DNA from: Candidatus Phytoplasma oryzae
Lineage (GTDB): Bacteria; Bacillota_I; Bacilli_A; Acholeplasmatales; Acholeplasmataceae
NCBI GenBank assembly: GCA_027945135.1
Contig: CP116038.1
Coordinates: forward strand, 1-64,000
Reading direction: 5' to 3'
DNA length: 64,000 bases
In this document: piece by piece, positions 57,411 to 64,000 of the stretch
Layout: the number at the start of each line of letters is the position of its first letter
Numbering within the stretch: position 1 is the first letter of the stretch
The notes under the pieces: model-generated
Seen by the model: only the letters and a program-made list of their open reading frames with translations
What the model was told of the DNA's origin: nothing
The model's database searches: none
Program-made: the position numbers and the translations under genes

Positions 57411-58148
57411 TTATTTTTTATTATTTTCTTTTTTTAAAATTTCTTTTAAAATTTTTTTTGTTTGTTCGTCTATTTCTGCTTTATTTAATAAATCAGGTCT
57501 TTTTATTAAAGTTACTTTTAAACTTTCTTTCTGTCTCCACTTATTAATTTCATTATGATTACCAGAAAGAAGAATAGAAGGTACTGATTCTCCTTGATAA
57601 ACTTGTGGTTTAGTATATTGAGGATATTTCAGTAAATTATTTTGTAAAGAATCTTTTAAACAAGATTCTTCTTTTATAACTCCTGGTAAAACTCTAGTAA
57701 TAGCATCAATTAAAACTATAGCCGCAATTTCTCCTCCAGTTAAAACATAATCTCCTATAGAAACCTCTTCGTCTATAAACTTTAAAATTCTAGCATCTAT
57801 TCCTTCATAATTACCACACAAAATTATTAATTGTTCAAAATTTTCAGAATAATTAATAATTTTTTTTTGTTCTAAAAGATTACCTTGAGGAGATAATAAA
57901 ATAACTCTACTTTTTAATTTTCTTTTAATATTCATAAGACAATCATAAAAAGGAGGAAAAGCTAATAACATGCCAGATCCTCCACCATAAACAGAATCAT
58001 CTACCTGATTATTTTTATTATAACTATATAATCTTAAATCTAAAATATTAACTTGAATTTTATTAGCTAAAAGAGCTTTTTTCATTATAGAATGATTTAA
58101 AAAAAAATCAAAAAATTTAGGAAAAATAGTTATAATATCAAATCTCAT
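57411..58148 (-). CDS. trmD: tRNA (guanine37-N1)-methyltransferase
   Basis: TrmD makes m1G37, preventing frameshifts. It has a knotted SPOUT fold. In the 245 residues: [17 protein letters not shown] at the start, [12 protein letters not shown] and [20 protein letters not shown] (SAM-binding knot), and [17 protein letters not shown]. Full length. rimM, which normally lies between rpsP and trmD, is absent here. Confidence 0.97.
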   Translation of the reverse strand: MRFDIITIFPKFFDFFLNHSIMKKALLANKIQVNILDLRLYSYNKNNQVDDSVYGGGSGMLLAFPPFYDCLMNIKRKLKSRVILLSPQGNLLEQKKIINYSENFEQLIILCGNYEGIDARILKFIDEEVSIGDYVLTGGEIAAIVLIDAITRVLPGVIKEESCLKDSLQNNLLKYPQYTKPQVYQGESVPSILLSGNHNEINKWRQKESLKVTLIKRPDLLNKAEIDEQTKKILKEILKKENNKK

Positions 58149-58306
58149 ATATTTTCATCCTTATAATTTATAATAGAAAATAATAAAATATTCCTTTTAA
58201 ATAAGGATTTAAAAAAATAAAATAATTTAAATAAAAAATATCAAAAATTATTTTATTTTTATTATTCAAAAAAAATGATTCTTAATATTGCAAAAATTAT
58301 ATAAAT

Positions 58307-58558
58307 CTATTTTTGATTACCTGATTTTTTTGATGCTTTTTTTATTAAACTTTTAACAGTAGGAGATAATTGAGCTCCCACAGATAACCATTTTTTTAAC
58401 TTTTCCTGATATATATTAATTAAATCAAACAAAGGAGAATAATTACCGATAATTTCTAAAAATTTTCCATTTCTTTTTTTAAAAGATTCTATAGCTACTA
58501 TACGATAAAAAGGTTTTTTATGAGAACCGAAACGTTGTAAACGAATTTTAACTGACAT
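58307..58558 (-). CDS. rpsP: 30S ribosomal protein S16
   Basis: S16 begins with MSVKIRLQRFGSHKKPFYRI, at the ATG 58556-58558, giving 83 residues. A TTG five codons upstream is in frame but is not the conserved start. YSPLFDLINIYQEKLKKWLSVGAQLSPTVKSLI is typical. It is the first gene after the consensus promoter at 58646-58674. Confidence 0.96.
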   Translation of the reverse strand: MSVKIRLQRFGSHKKPFYRIVAIESFKKRNGKFLEIIGNYSPLFDLINIYQEKLKKWLSVGAQLSPTVKSLIKKASKKSGNQK

Positions 58559-58645
58559 TTTTTTAAAAAACAACCTACTTTCTTAAAATTAAAATAAATA
58601 AATAAAAAAATAAAACAGATGAATAAATTATTCTAATTATATTAA

Positions 58646-58674
58646 ATTATAAAATAAAAAATAATAACTGTCAA
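58646..58674 (-). promoter_or_regulatory. Consensus promoter of rpsP-trmD-rplS-tyrS
   Basis: On the minus strand TTGACA (58669-58674), exactly 17 bp, then TATAAT (58646-58651): a full sigma-70 consensus, the best promoter I can see in the window. Transcription would start near 58639, about 80 nt upstream of the S16 ATG. Confidence 0.85.
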
Positions 58675-58788
58675 TATTCAATAATACAAAAAATTATTTT
58701 TAATATAATATATTATATATGTTATATATTATTATAAAATAAAAAGATATCAATATAAAAAAAATATAAAAAAGGTTATAAAATTAAA

Positions 58789-59310
58789 ATGAGAATAATA
58801 CCTTATGAATTATTAAAATATACTCCTGAATTATCTTTAAAAGCTTTAAGAAAAGAATTTGGAATGTATGATTATTGTTTAAACAAAAATAAAAAAAATA
58901 AAGCTATGCAATTTTTTTTAAATATGGGAAGGAATTACTTTAATTTATCTTTTGCCAAATGGGTAGAAGAAATGCAAAAAAGACAATATTATGTGAATAG
59001 TTTTCATATTATTTATTCTAAAAATATCAAATATAAATCTATAAAAACAAATTTTATTCTGCTTTTAGAATGTTGTATACAATGGGAAATTAAAAATTTT
59101 TTACCTTATAAAATTGACATGAATTGGTTTGATGTTATGAATAAATTAAAAAATAAAAAATTATATTATAATTTTAATTTAAGTATTTTTAATAATGTAA
59201 AAGAATGGTATAAACAAAAATTTATGAAATTAAATAAAAAAAATAATTTAAAACCTCAAAAACTAGATATGAAAAAAGTATATGAATATTTTCATAGTAT
59301 TTCTTCATAA
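58789..59310 (+). CDS. Hypothetical protein, possibly pyrimidine-dimer glycosylase-like
   Basis: A basic 173-residue soluble protein on its own on the plus strand. The start MRIIPYELLKYTPELSLKAL followed by KEFGMYDYCL, then an N-MGRNYF and WVEEMQKRQYYV pattern, resembles the T4 endonuclease V/TIGR02328 fold (short Arg-containing N-terminus, then helices ending in ME-EM-KRGY). The identity is weak and the key catalytic residue cannot be confirmed, so this is tentative. An A-run plus GG lies about 13 nt before the ATG. Confidence 0.6.
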   Translation: MRIIPYELLKYTPELSLKALRKEFGMYDYCLNKNKKNKAMQFFLNMGRNYFNLSFAKWVEEMQKRQYYVNSFHIIYSKNIKYKSIKTNFILLLECCIQWEIKNFLPYKIDMNWFDVMNKLKNKKLYYNFNLSIFNNVKEWYKQKFMKLNKKNNLKPQKLDMKKVYEYFHSISS

Positions 59311-59345
59311 ATTTATTAATAAAAAAAATTAAAAATTTAAACAAT

Positions 59346-60077
59346 TTAAAATATTTTATATAAAAAGTTTTTTAATAAAAATTTTCTAAAAATAAAAAAT
59401 AAAACAAAAAGAATAAAATTAGAAACAAAAATAGGAATAAAATTCCAAAAAAACATAAAAAAACAATACAAAAAAAAAGATTTTTTTATTTTATTGAAAA
59501 AAAAAATTTTATTATAAATCAAACCATAATATTTTGTATTAGGGCCCCAATAACAAAAAAAACCACATAAAAAACGAGAAATACTTTGTATTATAACTAT
59601 TAAAAAAAAAATAAAAATTTTTTTATAAATATTTTTGTTATGAAAAAACAAAAAATAATTTAAAGAATAAGATAAAATAGGAATAATACTACCAAAAAAA
59701 ATCATATTAATCAAAAGATAAATTTTTTTTTCTAATAATGCATCAAAATAATTATGAGTTAAGAAATGTATTTGTATTAAATATTTTTCTAAAGAATATA
59801 AAAAAATTTCTAAAAAAGAATAAAAAAATAAAAAAAATAAATTATAACTAAAACTAAAAAATAAACTCATAACAAAAAAAGGAAAATACCAATAACAAAA
59901 ATAATGACTGTCTGTGTAAGGAGATTTATTAAAAATAATAGGATAAAATTTATTTATTTGTGATAAAACAATAGAAATAGCAATAAAAAAAGAACCTAAA
60001 ATTAATTTTTGTATACTTTTTCGAGGAAAATAAAAAAATTTTTCTAACAAATACATATAAAATTTTATATCTTTCAT
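59346..60077 (-). CDS. ECF-type transporter S component (thiamine/vitamin-like), orphan
   Basis: A 243-residue very hydrophobic protein with about six helices. The C-terminal segment ISRFLCGFFCYWGPN followed by YYGLIYN resembles the conserved substrate-facing region of ThiT-type S components (a RYFxHFLxGxxFWG and YNxxY-like pattern), and the length is right. S components work with a shared EcfT/EcfA module elsewhere in the genome. Which vitamin is bound cannot be told. Confidence 0.55.
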   Translation of the reverse strand: MKDIKFYMYLLEKFFYFPRKSIQKLILGSFFIAISIVLSQINKFYPIIFNKSPYTDSHYFCYWYFPFFVMSLFFSFSYNLFFLFFYSFLEIFLYSLEKYLIQIHFLTHNYFDALLEKKIYLLINMIFFGSIIPILSYSLNYFLFFHNKNIYKKIFIFFLIVIIQSISRFLCGFFCYWGPNTKYYGLIYNKIFFFNKIKKSFFLYCFFMFFWNFIPIFVSNFILFVLFFIFRKFLLKNFLYKIF

Positions 60078-60247
60078 TTTATAAATTTTTTATACATTAA
60101 TTATACTTATATTCAATATTATTTATTTTATAAAAAATCTTTAATTAAAATAAATAAATAATAAAAAAATTAATGAACTTTAAATATTTTTTTCAAAATT
60201 AAATTAAATAAATTCAGTTAGAATTTTAAAAAAAGAAAATATATCCA

Positions 60248-61474
60248 TTAAACAGAAAGAGATGACAAAATTAAAAACAAATTTAATACTAAACCTATTC
60301 TTCCTTTTCCTTTGAATATTTTTAATAAATGTTTTTGTTTAGATTTTTTTATTATAGATAAAAAACTTTTATTTTTTTTTTTATAAAATTCTGGTTTATA
60401 AATATTTTTGGGATTATAAATATATTTTTTTCTTCTGTTTTTTTTATTTAAATTATTTTGCATTTTCTTGTCTATATTTTCTTCTATATAATACTCTAAA
60501 TTTGAAAAAAAATCTTCCAAAAAAGAAGAAATTACTTCTGATTCTTTTTGATCTTCTAAAAAATCAGAATAAACATCAGAAGAAATTGTTTCTGATTCTT
60601 TTTGATCTTCTAAAAAATCAGAATAAACATCAGAAGAAATTGTTTCTGATTCTTTTTGATTTTCTACAAAATCAGAATAAACATCAGAAGAAATTTCTTC
60701 TGATTCTTTTTTATTTGCTACAAAATCAGAAGAAAAATCAGAATAAACTTTTTCTGATTCTTTTTGATTTTCTATAAAATCAGAAGAAAAATCTACATTT
60801 TTAATATTTTCTGTATTTTCTATTTTTTTAATATTAATATTTTCTATTTTCGTTAAAATTTCATCATAATACTCAAATATTCTATTTTGATTTTTTTCTC
60901 TCTCTTTAAACCAAATATCTAAATATTGATATCTTTCATCATTTAACTTTAAAGAAGTTAATTTTTTTATTAATGTTTTTGATGAAAATTTTTTCCTTTG
61001 TTTTACATCTAATACATTTAATAATTGACCTTTATCTTTACTATAAACTAAATGTAATTCTTGCAATGGTAATAATTCTTCTACAATACATCCAGTTTCT
61101 AAATCAAATTTTTGAAATTGATTATCTTTCCATTCTTGACTTATAATTTTTTTTGTAATAAGATCAAATTGTTGCGTTTTTAAAAAATCATGATTTATAA
61201 ATTCAACTATTAAAATGTTTTTATCATTAACTAATGATAAATCAAATTTCAATTCACTTTTTTTTAATTTTTTTTCGGACTCAGAATTAATAAATATTTT
61301 TTTATTATTAAATGTATCTGTTTTCTTTATATAATTCAAATTATTATTTTTTTTTTTTATAAAATAAAAATAATAAATAAAAAAGGAAGAAAAAATAAAT
61401 ATAAACAATATAAAAGACAAAAACCAAGATTTTTTTATATTGAAAAAATTAATAAACTTTTTAAAAATAAACAT
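60248..61474 (-). CDS. Repeat-bearing membrane-anchored protein, lineage-specific
   Basis: No family recognised with confidence. I start at the ATG 61472-61474 (408 residues), with GGAAGAAGG 15 nt upstream; an in-frame GTG 10 codons earlier also exists. Order: membrane segment (about 17-40); a globular part (about 75-210) with FDLITKKIISQEWKDNQFQK and FDLETGCIV, faintly like the phytoplasma DUF2963 repeat; then, from about 229 to 323, repeats of an 18-residue unit ESETISSDVYSDFLEDQK (two identical copies plus degenerate ones); a lysine-rich part; and a final hydrophobic stretch (GLVLNLFLILSSLSV). A surface-exposed role is plausible but unproven. Confidence 0.7.
   Translation of the reverse strand: MFIFKKFINFFNIKKSWFLSFILFIFIFSSFFIYYFYFIKKKNNNLNYIKKTDTFNNKKIFINSESEKKLKKSELKFDLSLVNDKNILIVEFINHDFLKTQQFDLITKKIISQEWKDNQFQKFDLETGCIVEELLPLQELHLVYSKDKGQLLNVLDVKQRKKFSSKTLIKKLTSLKLNDERYQYLDIWFKEREKNQNRIFEYYDEILTKIENINIKKIENTENIKNVDFSSDFIENQKESEKVYSDFSSDFVANKKESEEISSDVYSDFVENQKESETISSDVYSDFLEDQKESETISSDVYSDFLEDQKESEVISSFLEDFFSNLEYYIEENIDKKMQNNLNKKNRRKKYIYNPKNIYKPEFYKKKNKSFLSIIKKSKQKHLLKIFKGKGRIGLVLNLFLILSSLSV
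60506..60790 (-). repeat. In-frame 54-bp coding tandem repeats
   Basis: A 54-bp unit encodes ESETISSDVYSDFLEDQK. Two adjacent copies are identical or nearly identical in DNA, with diverged copies on both sides in the order ending SDFIENQK, SDFVANKK, SDFVENQK, SDFLEDQK, SDFLEDQK. As 54 is a multiple of three, copy-number changes keep the frame. A long plus-strand reading frame over this region is a by-product of the repeat. Confidence 0.9.
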
Positions 61475-61645
61475 AAAAATTAATTTAAACCTTCTTCCTA
61501 ACACTTATAATTATATATTTTATTTTAGGAATTTTTATATAATAAAAGTAAAAAGGTAAATAATTTATTTAATATTTAATGTTTTTTAAAAAAATATTTT
61601 AAAATAAAATTATAAAAAAATAAATTAAAAAGGAGATTTTATAAA

Positions 61646-61936
61646 ATGTTTTCTAGCAAATATATATTTTTTGCAGGAATTATTGTAGGTTCTGTGATAG
61701 GAGGAATATTTTATAAATTAGCCCAAGATAATCAAAAAATATTAAATTATAAAAAATTATCATTAAATATAAACCAAATATCCCAAACTAATCAAACTTT
61801 AAATGATAATGAAGAAAACATAAATAAATTTGATAACCTAAAAAATAATATTTTAAATAAATGGTTTTCAAGCATAAATAACATAACTGAAAATATTTAT
61901 TCTTTTTGGTATTCTATAAAAGAAAAAAAAACATAA
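61646..61936 (+). CDS. Small single-spanning membrane protein (YtxH-like layout)
   Basis: 96 residues: one N-terminal helix (about 5-24) with glycine spacing IIVGSVIGGIF, then a polar asparagine-rich region of about 70 residues ending in WYSIKEKKT. This layout (GxxxG helix plus hydrophilic tail) is like YtxH-type proteins, but no family match can be asserted. It is well supported as a gene by AAAAAGGAG about 9 nt before the ATG and a strong terminator immediately downstream. Confidence 0.75.
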   Translation: MFSSKYIFFAGIIVGSVIGGIFYKLAQDNQKILNYKKLSLNINQISQTNQTLNDNEENINKFDNLKNNILNKWFSSINNITENIYSFWYSIKEKKT

Positions 61937-61948
61937 AAAATAAAGTAT

Positions 61949-61975
61949 AAAAAAGACTATAAAATAGTCTTTTTT
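61949..61975. terminator. Intrinsic terminator, bidirectional
   Basis: Stem AAAAAGACTA / TAGTCTTTTT (11 bp, loop TAAAA) with a T-run on the plus strand and an A-run before the stem, so it serves both the small membrane-protein gene (plus) and smpB (minus). Confidence 0.88.
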
Positions 61976-61999
61976 TATATAAAAATAGTTTAAAAAAAA

Positions 62000-62461
62000 T
62001 TAATAGTAATCTTCTTTTTTAATCATTTTTTTAATTCTTAATTCTACTTCTTTTTCTTTTATAGAAAATCTTTTATCATATTTTTTTTTACCCTTAGCTA
62101 AAGCAATTTCCAACTTTAATAAATTATTATATATAAAAACTTTAATCGGAATAATAACAAACCCTTTGTTTTGAATTATATTTTTAATTTGTAAAATTTC
62201 TTTTTTTCTTAATAAAAGTTTTTTTTTTCTTTTTTCATCATATTTTAAAAAAGAATTTATAAAAGGATATTTCGAAACTAACATATTTAAAACAAAAACT
62301 TCATTATTTTCTAATATAATATAAGAATTATCTAAATTAACTTTTCCTAAACGAATAGATTTAACTTCATTACCTAATAATTTAATTCCTGCCAAATATT
62401 TTTTTTCTAAAAAAAAATTATAAAAAACTTTTTTATTAGTTATAATTGTTTTTTTGATCAT
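62000..62461 (-). CDS. smpB: SsrA-binding protein SmpB
   Basis: SmpB delivers tmRNA to stalled ribosomes. The 153 residues contain [32 protein letters not shown], the OB-fold core, and the C-terminal tail [21 protein letters not shown]. The ssrA gene is not seen in the window. It is 57 bp from ppa on the same strand. Confidence 0.96.
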   Translation of the reverse strand: MIKKTIITNKKVFYNFFLEKKYLAGIKLLGNEVKSIRLGKVNLDNSYIILENNEVFVLNMLVSKYPFINSFLKYDEKRKKKLLLRKKEILQIKNIIQNKGFVIIPIKVFIYNNLLKLEIALAKGKKKYDKRFSIKEKEVELRIKKMIKKEDYY

Positions 62462-62518
62462 TTTTATTAAAACCTAAAAAAGATATTTTTAAAATAAAAT
62501 AATAATAATTTATCAAGA

Positions 62519-63067
62519 TTATAATTTTTGTTTATGATTTGAACAATTAATCCTTTTATATTTAGATATACATTTTTTTATTATTAAAAATGCTTTTTCT
62601 TGATTTTCTATTTTTTCAATAAAAACTTTTTTTTCTTCTAAATCTTTATAATGAGTTAAAAAATGCTCAATTTCTAATAAAAAAGCAGTAGGAATATCTA
62701 TTATATCTTTATAAGATCTCATTAAAATATCATTCACAGGAACAGCGATAATTTTTTCATCTAGTTCACCATTATCAATCATCCTTATAACGCCGATAGG
62801 TCTACATTCTACTAAAATCATTGGATCTAAAACTTCTTTGGATAAAACAAAAACATCTAAAGGATCGTTATCATCACAATAAGTTAAAGGTATAAAACCA
62901 TAATTTGCAGGATATCTAAAAGAAGTAGATAAAAAACGATCTAAAATTAAAAAACCTGTTTCTTTATCTAATTCATATTTATTTCTACTGCCCTTAGATA
63001 TTTCAATAAAAACAAGAAATTTATTTTCACTAATTCTATTAGAATTAATATTTTTCATAATTTTCAT
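62519..63067 (-). CDS. ppa: Inorganic pyrophosphatase
   Basis: Soluble family I pyrophosphatase. Among 182 residues are FVEIS(K)GSRNKYELDKETG, the substrate-binding FRYPANYGFIPLTYCDDNDPLDVFVLS with catalytic acidic residues in DDNDPLD, and GVIRMIDNGELDEKIIAVPVND. Full length. An AAGAGA lies about 12 nt before the ATG; a second in-frame ATG three codons later is possible. Confidence 0.96.
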   Translation of the reverse strand: MKIMKNINSNRISENKFLVFIEISKGSRNKYELDKETGFLILDRFLSTSFRYPANYGFIPLTYCDDNDPLDVFVLSKEVLDPMILVECRPIGVIRMIDNGELDEKIIAVPVNDILMRSYKDIIDIPTAFLLEIEHFLTHYKDLEEKKVFIEKIENQEKAFLIIKKCISKYKRINCSNHKQKL

Positions 63068-63269
63068 TATTAATCATATCTCTTTAACTAGTCTATTAAA
63101 CTTAATATTTCAATTATCTATAATAAAAAAGAAAAAAAATGTCTTATAAATAAATAAAATATATGTTGTTTTTTTTAAAATAAAATAATTTTTAATTAAA
63201 AAATTAAAAATAAAATTTAAAATTCAAAAATTTGTATATTTATATAAAAGTTATTTATTTAATAAAAAA

Positions 63270-63998
63270 TTATTTTTTATCAGCACCAAATAAAAAAATA
63301 TCTTTTAAAACATATTTTTTAAGTTTAGTAACACTAATTAATAAATGATTTAAAAAAATAGAATTATTTAAATCTTTAGAAGAAATTAAAATTTTCTGAA
63401 TAAGATTTAGTTTTTCTATATCTTCTTCATTATTAAAAATTTCATAAAAATAAATATATAATTGATTATCATCATCTTGTTTTTTAACTTGTAATAAAAA
63501 ACCAATAGTTTTATGATCTATTTCAGAACGTAATTCAAATTTATATTCTTTTAAAGGTTTTTTTTTAATATCATTATTATCAACAGACAAATCAATCAAA
63601 AAATTTTTAGGTAAAAAATTATAAATCAAATTTTTAATTAAATGAAAAAGTAAATCTCTATCTAAAATATCAATATCACTATTTTCAGAAATTTTATCTA
63701 ATAGCTGTTCTACAGACATATTAATTTTTTTAGAATTTTTTAAACTTAAAGATGAAGATTTAAATTCTTCATTTAAATAATTTAAATAATCAAATAAATG
63801 TTTTAAAAAAGTATTTTTGTCTTTTGAATTTATACTGGATATTTCTAATATTAATTCTAATAAAGAATAACCAGAAACCTTGCAATTACAAAAAGAAATA
63901 TTAAAAGATTTAACATAATCTAAATCTTTTGATTTAAAATAAAAACATCCTAAAGAAGGATTTTTTTTCAATAAATAACAAAAATGAGTTGTATCCAT
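63270..63998 (-). CDS. Hypothetical protein with degenerate primase-like zinc-finger pattern (possibly partial)
   Basis: Starts three bases from the window end, so the true N-terminus may lie outside. Residues 7-46 read FCYLLKKNPSLGCFYF...FCNCKVSGYSLLELIL, which lines up loosely with the CHC2 zinc finger of DnaG (C-x2-H, PSL/PSF, C-x2-C-x-GG): Cys7, Cys37 and Cys39 fall near ligand positions, but the histidine is missing and the second pair is C-x-C. The rest (about 60-242) is helical and unknown. In phytoplasmas such degenerate DnaG-like fragments are common in potential mobile units. Function cannot be assigned. Confidence 0.5.
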   Translation of the reverse strand: MDTTHFCYLLKKNPSLGCFYFKSKDLDYVKSFNISFCNCKVSGYSLLELILEISSINSKDKNTFLKHLFDYLNYLNEEFKSSSLSLKNSKKINMSVEQLLDKISENSDIDILDRDLLFHLIKNLIYNFLPKNFLIDLSVDNNDIKKKPLKEYKFELRSEIDHKTIGFLLQVKKQDDDNQLYIYFYEIFNNEEDIEKLNLIQKILISSKDLNNSIFLNHLLISVTKLKKYVLKDIFLFGADKK

Positions 63999-64000
63999 AG

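Noticed and set aside
60502-60777. Plus-strand reading frame of 91 residues with a repeated LFLILFDLL pattern
   Set aside because: It is the antisense shadow of the in-frame 54-bp repeats; no ribosome-binding site and the minus-strand protein explains the sequence.

Overview
The window is an extremely AT-rich stretch of chromosome (about one-fifth G+C by eye) with small, tightly packed housekeeping genes. It most likely comes from a phytoplasma (Candidatus Phytoplasma, Acholeplasmatales). The reasons are a wall-less, biosynthesis-poor gene set; a spermidine/putrescine ABC transporter with a membrane-anchored PotD; an ER-type (SipW-like) signal peptidase; a GlnRS; and TGA used as a stop codon, seen in several ATGA stop/start overlaps, which argues against the Mycoplasma/Spiroplasma code (TGA = Trp). 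The very low G+C would fit the apple-proliferation group, but that is inference only.

Layout. About 0.07-24.6 kb is almost entirely on the minus strand: tRNA-Tyr, yidC, rnpA, an M42 aminopeptidase, rpmH (44 codons), a membrane protein, the infC-rpmI-rplT operon with a long leader, yneF, rsmD, yqeG-greA, trmR, ruvX-alaS, rpmF, tRNA-Arg, trmK-rpoD-dnaG, glyS-era-ybeY, rpsU, and lon plus tig. A 987-bp non-coding AT-rich stretch with tandem repeats follows. From 25.6 to 35.9 kb the genes are on the plus strand: gyrB-gyrA, tsaE-tsaB-tsaD, glnS, a DUF2130-type protein and a Pr6Pr/DUF1600-like membrane protein. Then come rpmB (minus), fakA/yloV (plus) and tRNA-Leu (plus). From 38.4 to 58.6 kb the minus strand carries potABCD, lepA, rsgA, pheST, plsY, a hemolysin-III family protein, a HIT protein, rnhC, ung, a signal peptidase, an OppA-like binding protein, sufU, tyrS, rplS, trmD and rpsP. 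The last 5 kb is more lineage-specific: an isolated plus-strand gene, an ECF-type S component, a repeat-rich membrane-anchored protein, a small membrane protein, smpB, ppa and a possibly partial protein with a degenerate primase-like zinc-finger pattern.

Function. Most genes serve translation (ribosomal proteins, five aminoacyl-tRNA synthetases, tRNA and rRNA modification, trans-translation), replication and transcription (gyrase, primase, sigma factor, GreA), protein secretion and quality control (YidC, Lon, trigger factor, signal peptidase), and nutrient import (polyamines, peptides, a vitamin). Several clusters look like compressed versions of Bacillus operons with genes missing between the survivors: alaS-ruvX-trmR-greA without mltG or udk, ybeY-era-glyS-dnaG-rpoD-trmK without recO, cdd or dgkA, and rpsP-trmD-rplS without rimM.

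I did not find a CRISPR array, insertion sequence, prophage or clear novel defence or transport system. The points most worth a second look are the AUU start and attenuator-like leader of infC, the SAP/Rho-N-like tail on ribosomal protein L20, the 54-bp in-frame repeats in the 408-residue membrane protein, the tandem repeat that supplies the stop codon of the DUF2130 gene, and the repeat-bearing gap where gene orientation flips.
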